Below, piece after piece: positions 1 through 8,865 of a stretch of DNA of 64,000 nucleotides (its first letter is position 1; each line of letters begins with the position of its first letter). The DNA is taken from the NCBI GenBank assembly GCA_963760125.1, contig CAVXBV010000011.1, positions 124,001-188,000 of the forward strand, written 5' to 3'. The notes under the pieces were generated by a model, which saw nothing but the letters and a program-made list of their open reading frames with translations, ran no database searches and had not been told where the DNA came from. Made by a program: the position numbers and the translations under genes. This DNA comes from RYN-111 sp963760125 (lineage in GTDB: Bacteria > Actinomycetota > Actinomycetes > Mycobacteriales > SCTD01).

Positions 1-1
1 G

Positions 2-1273
2 TTCACCGGTCGCTATGCGCAACGCACGGCGGGGATGACGGCGAGCGAGATCCGAGCGCTGTTCGCGGTGGCGAGCCGCCCCGAGGTCGTGTCGCTGGCC
101 GGCGGCATGCCCTTCACCACGGCGCTGCCCCTGGACGCCGTCGGCAAGCTGATGTCGGACCTGCTCGCGACGCGGGGGGCGCAGGCGCTGCAGTACGGCA
201 GCGGGCAGGGCGATCCGGTGCTGCGCGAGCAGATCTGCGAGGTCATGGCGCTCGAGGGCATCGTCGGCTCCCCGGACGACGTCACCGTCACCGTCGGCTC
301 CCAGCAGGCGCTCGACCTGGTGACGCGCATCTTCTGCGACCCGGGCGACGTGATCCTCGCGGAGGCGCCGTCGTACGTCGGGGCGCTGGGGACGTTCGCT
401 GCCTACCAGGCCGAGGTCGTCCACGTCCCCATGGACGAGCAGGGCCTGGTGCCCGAAGCGCTGCGCGAGGCGATCGCTGCGGTCAAGGCGTCGGGCAAGA
501 CCGCGAAGTTCCTCTACACGATCCCCAACTTCCACAACCCGGCCGGCACGTCGCTGGTGTTCTCCCGTCGCGCCGAGATCCTGCAGATCTGCGTGGAGGC
601 AGGGCTTCTCGTGCTCGAGGACAACCCGTACGGCCTGCTCGGCTTCGAGGGACCCCCGGTCCCGGCCATCCGCTCGTTGGGCGATGAGGACAACGTCCTC
701 TACCTCGGGTCCTTCTCCAAGACCTTCGCGCCAGGGCTCCGCGTCGGCTGGGTCCTCGCGCCGCACGCCGTGCGGGAGAAGCTCGTGCTCGCGTCGGAGG
801 CGTCGGTGCTCTGCCCGCCCGCCCTGAACCAGCTGGTGGTGACGGAGTACCTCGGGACGCAGGACTGGCAGGGCCAGGTCGAGGTCTTCAAGGGGATCTA
901 CCGGGAGCGGCGCGACGCCATGCTGTCCTCGCTCGAGGCGATGATGCCCGCGGGCACCACGTGGACCCGACCGGCTGGCGGCTTCTACGTCTGGACCACG
1001 CTCCCTGCGGGGCTCGACGCGAAGATCATGCAGCCGCGGGCGATCACCGCCCGCGTCGCCTACGTGCCCGGGATCGGCTTCTACGCCGACGGTCAGGGGC
1101 AGCGCGAGCTGCGCCTGTCCTACTGCTTCCCCGAGCCCACCCGGATCGAAGAGGGCGTACGGCGCCTGGCCGGTGTCGTGGAGGCCGAGCTCGAGCTGCT
1201 CGAGACGTTCGGCCCGTCGCTGGCGTCCGAGCGGGTCGCGGGGTCGGTCACCCCGAGCCCCGGGCTCGCCTGA
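2..1273 (+). CDS. PLP-dependent class I/II aminotransferase (5' end outside window)
   Basis: Fold-type I PLP aminotransferase of the 2-aminoadipate/MocR-catalytic-domain type. The sequence around SFSKTFAPGLRVGW holds the Schiff-base lysine (codon at 719-721), and NFHNPAGTSL and EDNPYG are the usual cofactor-binding motifs. The reading frame is open to the window edge: codons before the ATG at 35 read FTGRYAQRTAG, which looks like genuine family sequence, so the true start lies upstream and ATG 35 is internal. No HTH domain is visible in the part seen. The substrate cannot be deduced; family members act on 2-aminoadipate, aromatic or branched-chain amino acids. The gene reads toward the par operon and ends before a DUF1508 gene. 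Confidence 0.85.
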   Translation, partial: FTGRYAQRTAGMTASEIRALFAVASRPEVVSLAGGMPFTTALPLDAVGKLMSDLLATRGAQALQYGSGQGDPVLREQICEVMALEGIVGSPDDVTVTVGSQQALDLVTRIFCDPGDVILAEAPSYVGALGTFAAYQAEVVHVPMDEQGLVPEALREAIAAVKASGKTAKFLYTIPNFHNPAGTSLVFSRRAEILQICVEAGLLVLEDNPYGLLGFEGPPVPAIRSLGDEDNVLYLGSFSKTFAPGLRVGWVLAPHAVREKLVLASEASVLCPPALNQLVVTEYLGTQDWQGQVEVFKGIYRERRDAMLSSLEAMMPAGTTWTRPAGGFYVWTTLPAGLDAKIMQPRAITARVAYVPGIGFYADGQGQRELRLSYCFPEPTRIEEGVRRLAGVVEAELELLETFGPSLASERVAGSVTPSPGLA

Positions 1274-1354
1274 GCGCACCGGTTCGTCCACCGTGACGCG
1301 CAGGTAATGAGAGGGTGTCCTCACCGGAACCACCGGACACCAAGGAGGCACCGC

Positions 1355-1537
1355 ATGGCGGGCAAGTTCGAGGTCTACGAGGACAAGGGTGGCGACTACC
1401 GCTTCCGGCTGAAGGCCGGGAACGGCGAGGTCGTCGCGAGCGGCCAGAGCTACGCGAGCAAGTCCGGCGCGCACGCCGGCTGCGAGGCGGTCCAGCGGGC
1501 CGCCGCCGACGCGACGATCGTCGACGTCGACTCCTGA
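1355..1537 (+). CDS. DUF1508 (YegP-like) small protein
   Basis: 60-aa protein matching a single DUF1508 unit: FEVYEDKGGDYRFRLKAGNG followed by SGQSYASKSGA. Some family members carry two such units; this one has a single copy. The ATG at 1355 has a good Shine-Dalgarno (AAGGAGG at 1342-1348), which decides the start over longer upstream frames. The molecular function of the family is not established. It stands alone between the aminotransferase and the convergent parB gene and is followed at once by a terminator hairpin, so it is probably a monocistron or the last gene of the aminotransferase transcript. Confidence 0.85.
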   Translation: MAGKFEVYEDKGGDYRFRLKAGNGEVVASGQSYASKSGAHAGCEAVQRAAADATIVDVDS

Positions 1538-1552
1538 GTCCCGCGTCGCTCA

Positions 1553-1584
1553 AGGGGCCGGTGCTGCGTGCGGCACCGGCCCTT
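1553..1584. terminator. Bidirectional terminator hairpin between DUF1508 gene and parB
   Basis: Perfect 10-bp GC stem (GGGCCGGTGC at 1555-1564 against GCACCGGCCC at 1573-1582) with an 8-nt loop, extended by A/T and G/T pairs so that AA precedes and TT follows. It sits between two convergent genes and can serve both strands. There is no long U-tract, as is common in high-GC actinobacteria. Confidence 0.7.
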
Positions 1585-1643
1585 CACGGTGTCCGTCGTG
1601 TGCGTCGAAGGCGGGGGTGGCGAGGGCGGACGCCCAGCGAGCA

Positions 1644-2564
1644 CTAGGTCGAGGGGCCCTGCATCAGGTCGGCGATCCGCTGGAGGTCCTCGAGCGTCGC
1701 GAACTCGATGGTGATCTTCCCGCGCAACTTCCCGACGTCGACCTTCACCCGCGTCTCGAAGCGGTCCGACAGGGACTCCGCCACGTGCTGGGCCGCCTCG
1801 GGAACCAGCCGCTTCGAGGACTGCTTGCGCGGTCCCGGCGCCGGACCGGCGGACGCCGCGAGCGAGACCTCCTCCTCAGTCGAGCGGACCGACATGCCCT
1901 CCGCCACGACGCGGTGCGCCATGTCCTCCATCGCTGCAGGGGACCCGAGGCCGAGGATGGCCTTCGCGTGCCCGGCTGACAGGACCCCGGCGGCGACCTT
2001 GGACTGCACCGCGGGCGGGAGGTTCAGCAGCCGCAGGGTGTTGGAGATCTGCGGGCGCGACCGGCCGATGCGCTGCGACAGCTCCTCGTGGGTGGCGCCG
2101 AAGTCGGCCAGCAGCTGGGAGTAGGCCGCGGCTTCTTCGAGCGGGTTGAGCTGGCTGCGGTGGAGGTTCTCCAGCAGCGCGTCTCGCAGCATGTCGGTGT
2201 CGGGGGTGTCCCGGATGATCGCGGGGATCGTGGTCAGTCCGACGTTGGTCGAGGCGCGCCAGCGCCGCTCGCCCATGATGAGCTCGTAGCGGTCCGGGCC
2301 GACCGTCCGCACGACGATCGGTTGCAGCAGCCCGACCTCTCGGATCGAGGTCTCGAGCTCGCCGAGAGCCTCCTCGTCGAAGACGGTCCGCGGCTGCACG
2401 CGGTTCGGCACGATCGAGGCGATGGGCAGCTCGGCGAACCGTGCCCCCGCCACCTCGGACAGCGCAGGTACGCCGGGAGCGGCCCCTTCGGCAGCGGGCG
2501 GCGCCGTGGGGATCAGCGCCCCGAGACCGCGACCGAGACCGCCGCGCTTGCCGGGCTGGGTCAT
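1644..2564 (-). CDS. parB: Chromosome partitioning protein ParB
   Basis: 306-aa ParB/Spo0J CTP-dependent clamp that loads at parS sites and organises the origin region. N-terminal KRGGLGRGLGALIP is the ParA-contacting tail. The ParB/sulfiredoxin domain contains IMGERRWRA, the GERRxRA CTP-binding motif, then ENLHRSQLNPLEEAAAY and an HTH region (TLRLLNLPPAVQ) for parS recognition. A C-terminal dimerisation segment follows (GKITIEFATLEDLQRIADLM). The ATG at 2564 overlaps the parA stop by 4 nt, so I use this start rather than longer in-frame extensions. Its probable targets are the two parS palindromes between gyrB and gyrA. Confidence 0.95.
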   Translation of the reverse strand: MTQPGKRGGLGRGLGALIPTAPPAAEGAAPGVPALSEVAGARFAELPIASIVPNRVQPRTVFDEEALGELETSIREVGLLQPIVVRTVGPDRYELIMGERRWRASTNVGLTTIPAIIRDTPDTDMLRDALLENLHRSQLNPLEEAAAYSQLLADFGATHEELSQRIGRSRPQISNTLRLLNLPPAVQSKVAAGVLSAGHAKAILGLGSPAAMEDMAHRVVAEGMSVRSTEEEVSLAASAGPAPGPRKQSSKRLVPEAAQHVAESLSDRFETRVKVDVGKLRGKITIEFATLEDLQRIADLMQGPST

Positions 2565-3562
2565 GAGGTTCCTCCGTCGGCAGCAGCTGCAGCGCCGCGG
2601 ACCGCGATCTCGCGGGCGGCATCGACGTACGCCATCGCGCCGCGCGAACCCGGGTCGTAGGTGACGACCGACTGGCCGTACCCAGGGGCCTCGCTGACGC
2701 GGACCGACCGGGGGATGCGCGTGGACAGCACTGTGTCGCCGAAGTGCGTGATGACCTCCTCGGCGACCTGATCGGCCAGGCGCGTGCGGGCGTCGTACAT
2801 CGTCAGCAGGATCGTCGACACCGCGAGCCGCGGGTTGAGGTGGGCCCGCACCATCTCGATCGTCTTGAGCAGCTGGCCGAGCCCCTCGAGGGCGTAGTAC
2901 TCGCACTGGATCGGGACCAGCACCTCGTCGGTCGCGACCATCGCGTTGACGGTCAAGAGCCCGAGCGACGGCGGGCAGTCCACGAAGACGTAGTCGACAT
3001 CGGCGCCCTCGCCGGCGAAGTAGGTCTCCAGGGCTCGCTGCAACCGCGACTCGCGCGCGACCATCGAGACCAGGTCGAGGTCCGCCCCCGCGAGGTCGAT
3101 GGTGGCGGGGACGACGCGCAGCCGGGGCACGCCGTCCGCCGGCTGGACGACCGACGCGATGGGCTCGGAGTCGACGAGCACGCTGAAGGTGTCGGGGGTT
3201 CCGGCCTGGTGCGGCACGCCGAGCGCCGTGGACGCGTTGCCCTGCGGGTCGAGGTCGATGACCAGCACGGTCGCACCGTGCAGCGCCAGGGACACCGCGA
3301 GGTTGACGGTCGTCGTGGTCTTGCCGACGCCGCCCTTCTGGTTGGCCACGGTGATGACCCGACGAGCGGGCGGCGTCGGGAAGACCTCGCGCCCGGCGCG
3401 CACGCGCACCGCGGCGGCGGCCTGCTCACCGATGGGCGTGCTCGCGTCGCTCTCGCGCAACGCCTCCCGCAACCGGTCGGCGGGCGCCTGCTGTCCGACG
3501 GCGGGGACATGCTCACGCAGCGGTTGTTCGGACGCGTGCGGCTCGAGGTCCGGCCCGGTCAT
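2561..3562 (-). CDS. parA: Chromosome partitioning ATPase ParA (Soj)
   Basis: 333-aa deviant Walker A ATPase: VITVANQKGGVGKTTTTVNL carries the signature lysine of KGGVGKT, and DYVFVDCPPSLGLLTVNAM is the Walker B region. About 65 N-terminal residues precede the ATPase fold, a length common in actinobacterial ParA. It moves and segregates the ParB-parS complex with ATP-dependent, nonspecific DNA binding. The ATG at 3562 overlaps the rsmG stop by 4 nt and has GGAAG upstream. The stop overlaps parB by 4 nt, so the three genes look translationally coupled. Confidence 0.95.
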   Translation of the reverse strand: MTGPDLEPHASEQPLREHVPAVGQQAPADRLREALRESDASTPIGEQAAAAVRVRAGREVFPTPPARRVITVANQKGGVGKTTTTVNLAVSLALHGATVLVIDLDPQGNASTALGVPHQAGTPDTFSVLVDSEPIASVVQPADGVPRLRVVPATIDLAGADLDLVSMVARESRLQRALETYFAGEGADVDYVFVDCPPSLGLLTVNAMVATDEVLVPIQCEYYALEGLGQLLKTIEMVRAHLNPRLAVSTILLTMYDARTRLADQVAEEVITHFGDTVLSTRIPRSVRVSEAPGYGQSVVTYDPGSRGAMAYVDAAREIAVRGAAAAADGGTS

Positions 3563-4290
3563 CGGCGGTTCTTCCGCTTGCTCGGTCCGCTGATCCCGCC
3601 CGGGCGGGGGGTCGGGCGCGCGGCGGCCCGGTCCCCAGGGGTGGCGGAGGCGGTCCGGGTGACCACGACGACGCGGGCGCTGGTGCCCAGGTCGACCGAC
3701 CCGACCTCGACGACCTCGCCGGCGGTGCCGCCGAAGCGGTGCAGGACCGAGCCGGCGGCAGCGAGCTCGGTCGCGGCCTGCTCGCCCTTCAGCGCGAGGA
3801 GGCGGCCACCCGGGTGCAGCAGGGGCAGGGCCCACGTGGCGAGCCGGTCCAGCGGCGCCACGGCGCGCGCGGTGACGACGTCGACGAGCACCTTGCCGTG
3901 CAGCTCCTCCGCCCGGTTGCGGCGGACGACCGTGTTGCGCAGCTCCAGCAGCGAGACGGCCTCGGTGAGGAACGTCGCCCGGCGCTGCAGCGGCTCGACG
4001 AGCACGACCTGCACGTCCGGGCGCATCAGGGCGAGCACGAGACCGGGCAGACCGGCGCCGGAGCCGAGGTCCGCGACGACCTGACCGTCCTCGACGAGCG
4101 AGGACAGGCCGGCGCAGTTCAGCAGGTGCCGGTCCCACAGGCGCGGGGTCTCCCGCGGGCCGAGCAGACCGCGCTCGACGCCAGGGCCGGCGAGCAGAGC
4201 GGCGTAGGCCGTGAGCGCCGGCAGCCGGTCGCCGAAGACCTCGCCGGCGGAGGGCGGGACCTCCAGCGCCTCGAGCGAGACGTCGGTCAC
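3559..4290 (-). CDS. rsmG: 16S rRNA (guanine527-N7)-methyltransferase RsmG (GidB)
   Basis: 243-aa SAM-dependent methyltransferase that methylates G527 of 16S rRNA. ADLGSGAGLPGLVLAL is the SAM-binding glycine-rich motif I. RLWDRHLLNCAGL and the TARAVAPLDRLATWALPLL segment are characteristic of GidB. The tail is basic and Pro/Arg-rich (GPSKRKNRR). The GTG start at 4290 overlaps the jag stop (GTGA) and fits the N-terminus of homologues; the frame is open far upstream but that part is compositionally poor. In many bacteria loss of this enzyme gives low-level streptomycin resistance. Confidence 0.93.
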   Translation of the reverse strand: MTDVSLEALEVPPSAGEVFGDRLPALTAYAALLAGPGVERGLLGPRETPRLWDRHLLNCAGLSSLVEDGQVVADLGSGAGLPGLVLALMRPDVQVVLVEPLQRRATFLTEAVSLLELRNTVVRRNRAEELHGKVLVDVVTARAVAPLDRLATWALPLLHPGGRLLALKGEQAATELAAAGSVLHRFGGTAGEVVEVGSVDLGTSARVVVVTRTASATPGDRAAARPTPRPGGISGPSKRKNRR

Positions 4291-4817
4291 GCGTCGACGA
4301 GGACCACGACGCGGCGCTCGGGCTCGACGCCCTCGGACTCGGAGTGGACCCCCTCGACCGCGGCGACGGCGTCGTGCACGACCTTGCGCTCGAACGGCGT
4401 CATCGGGGCGAGCTTCACCGGGCCGCCCTCCTCGACGCACCGCTGGGCCGCGCGGGTGCCGATCTCGGTGAGCTCGACCTTGCGGCGCGCCCGGTAGCCG
4501 CCGATGTCGAGCATCAGCCGGCTGCGGACACCGGTCTGCTGGATCACCGCGAGGCGGGTGAGCTCCTGCAGGGCCTCCAAGGTCTGGCCGTGGGGACCGA
4601 CGAGGGCGTCGAGGCCCTCACCGACGATGGCGACCACGGCGCGGGCGCTGCTGCCCGAGCCCTCCACGTCCATGTCCAGATCGCCGTCGACGTCAGCGAT
4701 GTCGAGCAGGCGCTCGAGGTAGTCCCCGGCGATGTCGCCCTCCTGCACCAGCAGGTCGGTGCCGGACAGGGCGTCGTCGCGGTCAGTCACAGTGGGCTCG
4801 TTCTCGTTCTCGGTCAC
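4287..4817 (-). CDS. jag: Jag/KhpB-type RNA-binding protein (KH + R3H domains)
   Basis: 176-aa single-stranded nucleic-acid-binding protein. The acidic N-terminus (residues 1-50) precedes a KH-like segment around VGEGLDALVGPHGQTLEALQ. The R3H domain lies near the C-terminus, with the R-x3-H signature in FERKVVHDAV. The Jag_N domain of firmicute homologues is not evident, as usual in actinobacteria. The GTG start at 4817 has GAAGGA upstream and was preferred to the long Arg/Pro-rich upstream frame. It lies between yidC and rsmG, the conserved position. The role in RNA metabolism or envelope growth is inferred from homologues. Confidence 0.9.
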   Translation of the reverse strand: MTENENEPTVTDRDDALSGTDLLVQEGDIAGDYLERLLDIADVDGDLDMDVEGSGSSARAVVAIVGEGLDALVGPHGQTLEALQELTRLAVIQQTGVRSRLMLDIGGYRARRKVELTEIGTRAAQRCVEEGGPVKLAPMTPFERKVVHDAVAAVEGVHSESEGVEPERRVVVLVDA

Positions 4818-4879
4818 GCGGCGTCCTTCGTTCGTACGTCGGGATCGTGGATCCCGTGGAATGGGGGAGCGGGACGCGG

Positions 4880-5893
4880 CTAGCGCCGGCCGCCCTTGCG
4901 GGACTTGTTCTTCCGGCTGCCGGCGACCTTGGCACCGGAGGCGCCGCCGTTGCGCGCGCCGCCCTGCGCCGGGCGGTTCTGCGGCCGGTTCGCGGGACGG
5001 TCGGCGGTCGCGACGGCGCCCTTGCTGGACGCTGCGGCGGGCTTCGCGCCCTTGTCGCCCTTGTCCGGCGCGGCCTTGCCGGCCGCCAGCGGCGCACCGC
5101 CCGGGGTGACGGGAGGCATCCGCTTGATCACGTAGTACTGCTGGCCCATCGACCACACGTTGGTCGTGAGCCAGTAGAGGAGCACGCCGATCGGGAAGTT
5201 GAAGCCGAAGATCGCGAAGGAGAACGGCAGGACGTACAGCATGATCTTCTGGATCTGCTGCTGCTGCGGATCGACCACCTGGCCGGCGCTGCGGGCCATC
5301 ATCTGCTTCTGCGTGAAGAAGGTCGTCGCGCCCATCGTCACGATCATGATCGTCGCGACGAGCTTCACCGTGGTGGCGTTGCCGTCGAGCAGCTCGAGCA
5401 GCTTGGGCTTGCTCGTGAACGCCGAGGAGATCGGGGCGCCGAAGACCTTGGCGCGGGCCGCCTCGCCGATGAGAGCGTCGGACAGCCCGAACTTGCCGAC
5501 GAACACGCCCTCCTTGGTGGGCTTGAACTCGTTCATCACCCGGAACAGCGCGAAGAAGACCGGTAGCTGCAAGATCAGCGGGAGGCAGCCGCTGATGGGG
5601 TTGGTGCCGTGGTCCTTGTAGAGCTTCATGAGCTCGGTGTTCAGGGTCTCGCGATCGCCCTTGTGCTTGGCCTGCAAGACCTTGATCTTGGGCGCGAGCT
5701 CCTGCATCCGGCGCTGGCTCTTGATCTGCTTGACGAACAGCGGGAACAACACGATCCGCACGGTGACCGTCAGGAGCACCACCGACAGACCCCAGGTCCA
5801 GCCGCTGCCGGAGGGGAGCACGGTCGCCAGCCCAGCATGGATCCCCTGCAGCGTACGGGCGATCGGGGTGGCGAGGGTGTCGAGAAAGCTCAC
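4880..5893 (-). CDS. yidC: Membrane protein insertase YidC (Oxa1 family)
   Basis: 337-aa polytopic insertase. A first hydrophobic segment near residues 30-52 is followed by the cytoplasmic hairpin KQIKSQRRMQELAPKIKVLQ. Further membrane segments include SGCLPLILQLPVFFALFRVM, IMIVTMGATTFF, and IMLYVLPFSFAIFGFNFPIGVLLYW around 205-240. The arginine of the hydrophilic groove falls in the TVRIVLFPLF segment. The C-terminal ~70 residues are Lys/Arg/Ala/Gly-rich (ending KNKSRKGGRR), suited to ribosome binding. The GTG at 5893 overlaps the yidD stop by 4 nt. It inserts small membrane proteins with or without SecYEG. Confidence 0.95.
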   Translation of the reverse strand: MSFLDTLATPIARTLQGIHAGLATVLPSGSGWTWGLSVVLLTVTVRIVLFPLFVKQIKSQRRMQELAPKIKVLQAKHKGDRETLNTELMKLYKDHGTNPISGCLPLILQLPVFFALFRVMNEFKPTKEGVFVGKFGLSDALIGEAARAKVFGAPISSAFTSKPKLLELLDGNATTVKLVATIMIVTMGATTFFTQKQMMARSAGQVVDPQQQQIQKIMLYVLPFSFAIFGFNFPIGVLLYWLTTNVWSMGQQYYVIKRMPPVTPGGAPLAAGKAAPDKGDKGAKPAAASSKGAVATADRPANRPQNRPAQGGARNGGASGAKVAGSRKNKSRKGGRR

Positions 5894-6225
5894 GGTTGTG
5901 CTCCAGCGCGCAGGCGCGTGTCGAGGGTCAGGTCAGTCTCGCAGGGGGTCGGTCCCGCCACCCCAGCAGCAGGGGGCACGGGGTCGTGACCGCCGGCGTT
6001 CCAGGGGTGGCAGCGCCCGACGCGGCGGACGGCGAGCCAGGTTCCGCGTAGCGGTCCGTGCACCTCGAGGGCGGTGAGGGCATAGCGGCTGCAGCTCGGG
6101 GCGAACCGGCAGCGAGGCCCGAGCAGCGGGCTGAGCGCCAAGCGGTAGAGGCGGAGCGGCGCCGACAGCACGACGACGAGCACCCTGGAGAGCACCCGCG
6201 AGAGTGCCTGCGTGGTCGCCGTCAC
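5890..6225 (-). CDS. yidD: Membrane protein insertion efficiency factor YidD
   Basis: 111-aa member of the YidD/DUF37 family, an amphipathic membrane-associated protein that assists YidC. The family signature is clear: YRLALSPLLGPRCRFAPSCSRYA, with paired cysteines, then GRCHPWNAGGHDPVP. The start is GTG 6225, overlapping the rnpA stop (GTGA), and the stop overlaps yidC in the same way. The C-terminus runs about 35 residues past the conserved core without recognisable features. Confidence 0.92.
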   Translation of the reverse strand: MTATTQALSRVLSRVLVVVLSAPLRLYRLALSPLLGPRCRFAPSCSRYALTALEVHGPLRGTWLAVRRVGRCHPWNAGGHDPVPPAAGVAGPTPCETDLTLDTRLRAGAQP

Positions 6226-6575
6226 GAGAGGACCGCAGCCGTACGGCGCTGGGCAGCCCGCAGGGCCGACGCGAGGTCGGCCTCGAGCACGGCTGAGGTG
6301 GCGGTCGCCGCCGACGGCGCAGCCCGCACGACGAGCCGCGTCCCCGCAGGGAGCGCGGCGACGGGCGTACGCAGGACATGACGCAGCCGCCGGGCGACCT
6401 GGTGGCGGACCACCGACCCGCCCACCGCTTTGCTCACCACGAGTCCCGCACGCGCCGGGCCGCCCGCACCGGTCAGGTAGTGGACGGTGAGGGTGCCTCG
6501 GCCGGCGCGAGCACCACGACGCAGCACCTCGGTGAAGTCCTGCGAGGCACGCAACCGATGGGCGGCGGACAGCAC
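6222..6575 (-). CDS. rnpA: Ribonuclease P protein component RnpA
   Basis: 117-aa basic protein subunit of RNase P, which processes tRNA 5' ends. AAHRLRASQDFTEVLRRG is the typical N-terminus. GLVVSKAVGGSVVRHQVARRLRHVLR corresponds to the conserved RNRxKR central helix, here in the variant R-x-x-ARR. The GTG at 6575 gives a family-length protein; the frame stays open upstream but loses similarity. It overlaps yidD by 4 nt and lies 26 nt after rpmH. Confidence 0.92.
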   Translation of the reverse strand: MLSAAHRLRASQDFTEVLRRGARAGRGTLTVHYLTGAGGPARAGLVVSKAVGGSVVRHQVARRLRHVLRTPVAALPAGTRLVVRAAPSAATATSAVLEADLASALRAAQRRTAAVLS

Positions 6576-6601
6576 CGGCGGGATCGGCTCCGTGCCGACC
6601 G

Positions 6602-6739
6602 TCAGGCCGACAGCTCGGAGCGGCCCTTGCGGCGGCGGGCGGCCAGGATCGATCGGCCCGCGCGCGTCTGCATGCGCAGCCGGAAGCCGTGGGTCTTCGC
6701 CCGGCGGCGGTTGTTGGGCTGGAAGGTGCGCTTGCTCAC
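6602..6739 (-). CDS. rpmH: 50S ribosomal protein L34
   Basis: 45-aa L34: SKRTFQPNNRRRAKTHGFRL and RMQTRAGRSILAARRRKGR are nearly invariant. The GTG start at 6739 has AGGAGC upstream. It is the first gene of the leftward operon rpmH-rnpA-yidD-yidC-jag-rsmG-parA-parB and is divergent from dnaA, the classical bacterial origin arrangement. Confidence 0.97.
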   Translation of the reverse strand: MSKRTFQPNNRRRAKTHGFRLRMQTRAGRSILAARRRKGRSELSA

Positions 6740-7263
6740 GGGGACTGCTCCTGGACACTGGTGGGCCACACTGGCGGGGGTCACACCCGGAAACTGGGCG
6801 CAGACCTGTCCACGGTACGGACGGCGCCCATCCCGGTCAAACGAGGCCTCTCGCGCGGCACCGGTGGGAGGCCGCCTGTCAAGCACCCCCGGCGCGACAC
6901 GCCGGTGGACAGTTCGTGGGCCTGTGGACAACCCTTGCTCGCCGCCGACCCAGGCTGTTAGCGTCCTGCCCCGCCGGTCCTTCCCCGACGGTCTTCCCCC
7001 GCCGGCCAACCAGCCGACCTGCCCTGACCCGGCTCGACCTCCCGGCACGACTCCCCAGGCAGACCTGCCACGCCCCCCGTCCTCCCGGAGCCCGCTCCGC
7101 GTGGGCGCGTGCGGCCGTGCCCGGGGGACTGCCGTCCACGGTGCTCCACAACCTGTGGACAACTTTGTGGACAAATCACGGGCGGGTGAACACCGCTGTT
7201 TTCCACCCCGCGCCTCCCCGGCTCTCGGCTCCTGTCTCTGTCTCCCCTCTGTGAGGTACTCGC
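6740..7263. promoter_or_regulatory. rpmH-dnaA intergenic region with three perfect DnaA boxes
   Basis: This 524-bp gap has no credible gene. It holds three exact copies of TGTGGACAA, the reverse complement of the actinobacterial DnaA box TTGTCCACA, at 6923-6931, 7154-7162 and 7166-7174. The last two are 12 bp apart start to start, about 90 bp before dnaA. A weaker TTTTCCACC lies near 7200. The region must also carry the divergent promoters of rpmH and dnaA. A GAGG motif (7252-7255) is the likely dnaA ribosome-binding site. It could serve dnaA autoregulation or be part of oriC. Confidence 0.7.
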
Positions 7264-8865
7264 GTGACCCACCCCTACGGCTCGCTCGACGCACCGCCCC
7301 CCGGCGGCCCGGACACCGCGGTCGTCCTGGGACTGGACGTCGTGTGGGCCAGCGTCCTCGAGGGCCTGGGCGACGAGCTGTCCCCGCAGCACCGGGCGTG
7401 GGTCAACCTCACGCGCCCGCTCGGGCTCGTCGAGGACACGGCGCTGCTGGCCGCCCCGAACGACCTGGCGAAGGACGTGCTCGAGAGCCGGCTGCGCCCG
7501 GTCGTCGCGATGGCCCTGAGCAACGCCTACGGCCGCGACATCCGGGTGGCCGTGACCGTGCAGCCGCCCGCCGAGGCCGACCACCGAGAGGCCGACCACC
7601 GCGACGCCGACCACCGCGACGCGGCGCAGCGCGACGACGACGGCGGCGAACGCCGTGGCACGTCCCGGGCCGACGACGCGGCCCGGGCACTGCCCGGAAC
7701 CGGTCGTGACCGCGCGTGGAACGACGCTCCCGAGTTCGACCCGCGCGACGACCAGCCGGGCGGCTCCCGCGGCGGAGCGGTCCTCGACTTCGGTCGCGCC
7801 GTGAGCCAGCGCAGCGCCCGCGACGTCGAGCCGGCACGGCTGAACCCGAAGTACACGTTCGAGACGTTCGTCATCGGCTCGTCCAACCGGTTCGCCCACG
7901 CCGCCGCGGTGGCGGTCGCCGAGGCACCGGCCAAGGCCTACAACCCGTTGTTCGTGTACGGCGAGAGCGGCCTCGGGAAGACGCACCTGCTGCACGCCAT
8001 CGGCCACTACGCGCAGCACCTGTTCGTCGGTGCCCGCGTGCGCTACGTGAGCTCGGAGGAGTTCACGAACGACTTCATCAACAGCCTGCGCGACGACAAG
8101 CAGCACGCCTTCCAGCGGCGCTACCGCGACGTCGACGTCCTGCTCGTCGACGACATCCAGTTCTTGGAGAACAAGGAGCGGACGCAGGAGGAGTTCTTCC
8201 ACACGTTCAACACGCTCCACAACGCCAACAAGCAGATCGTGATCACGTCCGACCGTCCGCCGCAGCAGCTCTCGACCCTGGAGGACCGGCTCCGCACCCG
8301 CTTCCAGTGGGGTCTCATCACCGACGTGCAGCCGCCCGACATCGAGACGCGGATCGCGATCCTGCGCAAGAAGGCCGCCCAGGACCGGCTGCTCGCCCCG
8401 CCGGAGGTGCTCGAGTTCATCGCCAGCAAGATCGCGACGAACATCCGCGAGCTCGAGGGCGCGCTGATCCGCGTGACCGCGTTCGCGAGCCTCAACCGGC
8501 AGCAGGTGGACCTCAGCCTCGCCGAGATCGTCCTGAAGGACCTCATCCCGGCGGACGGCGGCCCGGAGATCACCGGCGCCACGATCATGGCGGCGACGGC
8601 GGAGTACTACTCGCTGACCATGGAGGACCTGTGCGGGTCCTCCCGCAGCCGCGTGCTGGTCACGGCCCGGCAGATCGCGATGTACCTGTGCCGCGAGCTC
8701 ACCGACCTGTCGCTGCCCAAGATCGGGCAGATGTTCGGCGGCCGCGACCACACGACGGTCATCCACGCCGACCGGAAGATCCGTGGTCTCATGGCGGAGC
8801 GGCGCGCGACGTACAACCAGGTCGCGGAGCTCACGAACCGCATCAAGACCCGTTCGCGCCAGTGA
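7264..8865 (+). CDS. dnaA: Chromosomal replication initiator DnaA
   Basis: 533-aa AAA+ initiator. Domain I covers about residues 1-90. A long Asp/Arg/His-rich linker follows (about 98-180, with repeated ADHRDADHRD-like units). The ATPase has Walker A GESGLGKTH at 233-241 (K239) and Walker B VDDIQF around Asp296-Asp297; FASLNRQQ and VTAFA mark the AAA+ lid. Domain IV carries the DnaA-box HTH with GGRDHTTVIHADRKI. The start is GTG 7264. It is the first gene of the plus-strand replication cluster and binds the boxes on either side. Confidence 0.97.
   Translation: MTHPYGSLDAPPPGGPDTAVVLGLDVVWASVLEGLGDELSPQHRAWVNLTRPLGLVEDTALLAAPNDLAKDVLESRLRPVVAMALSNAYGRDIRVAVTVQPPAEADHREADHRDADHRDAAQRDDDGGERRGTSRADDAARALPGTGRDRAWNDAPEFDPRDDQPGGSRGGAVLDFGRAVSQRSARDVEPARLNPKYTFETFVIGSSNRFAHAAAVAVAEAPAKAYNPLFVYGESGLGKTHLLHAIGHYAQHLFVGARVRYVSSEEFTNDFINSLRDDKQHAFQRRYRDVDVLLVDDIQFLENKERTQEEFFHTFNTLHNANKQIVITSDRPPQQLSTLEDRLRTRFQWGLITDVQPPDIETRIAILRKKAAQDRLLAPPEVLEFIASKIATNIRELEGALIRVTAFASLNRQQVDLSLAEIVLKDLIPADGGPEITGATIMAATAEYYSLTMEDLCGSSRSRVLVTARQIAMYLCRELTDLSLPKIGQMFGGRDHTTVIHADRKIRGLMAERRATYNQVAELTNRIKTRSRQ

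Noticed and set aside
1781..1795. Other CACGTG cores as parS sites, for example in parB
   Set aside because: They lack the flanking GTTYC/GRAAC half-sites; only 15470-15483 and 15524-15537 are full palindromes.
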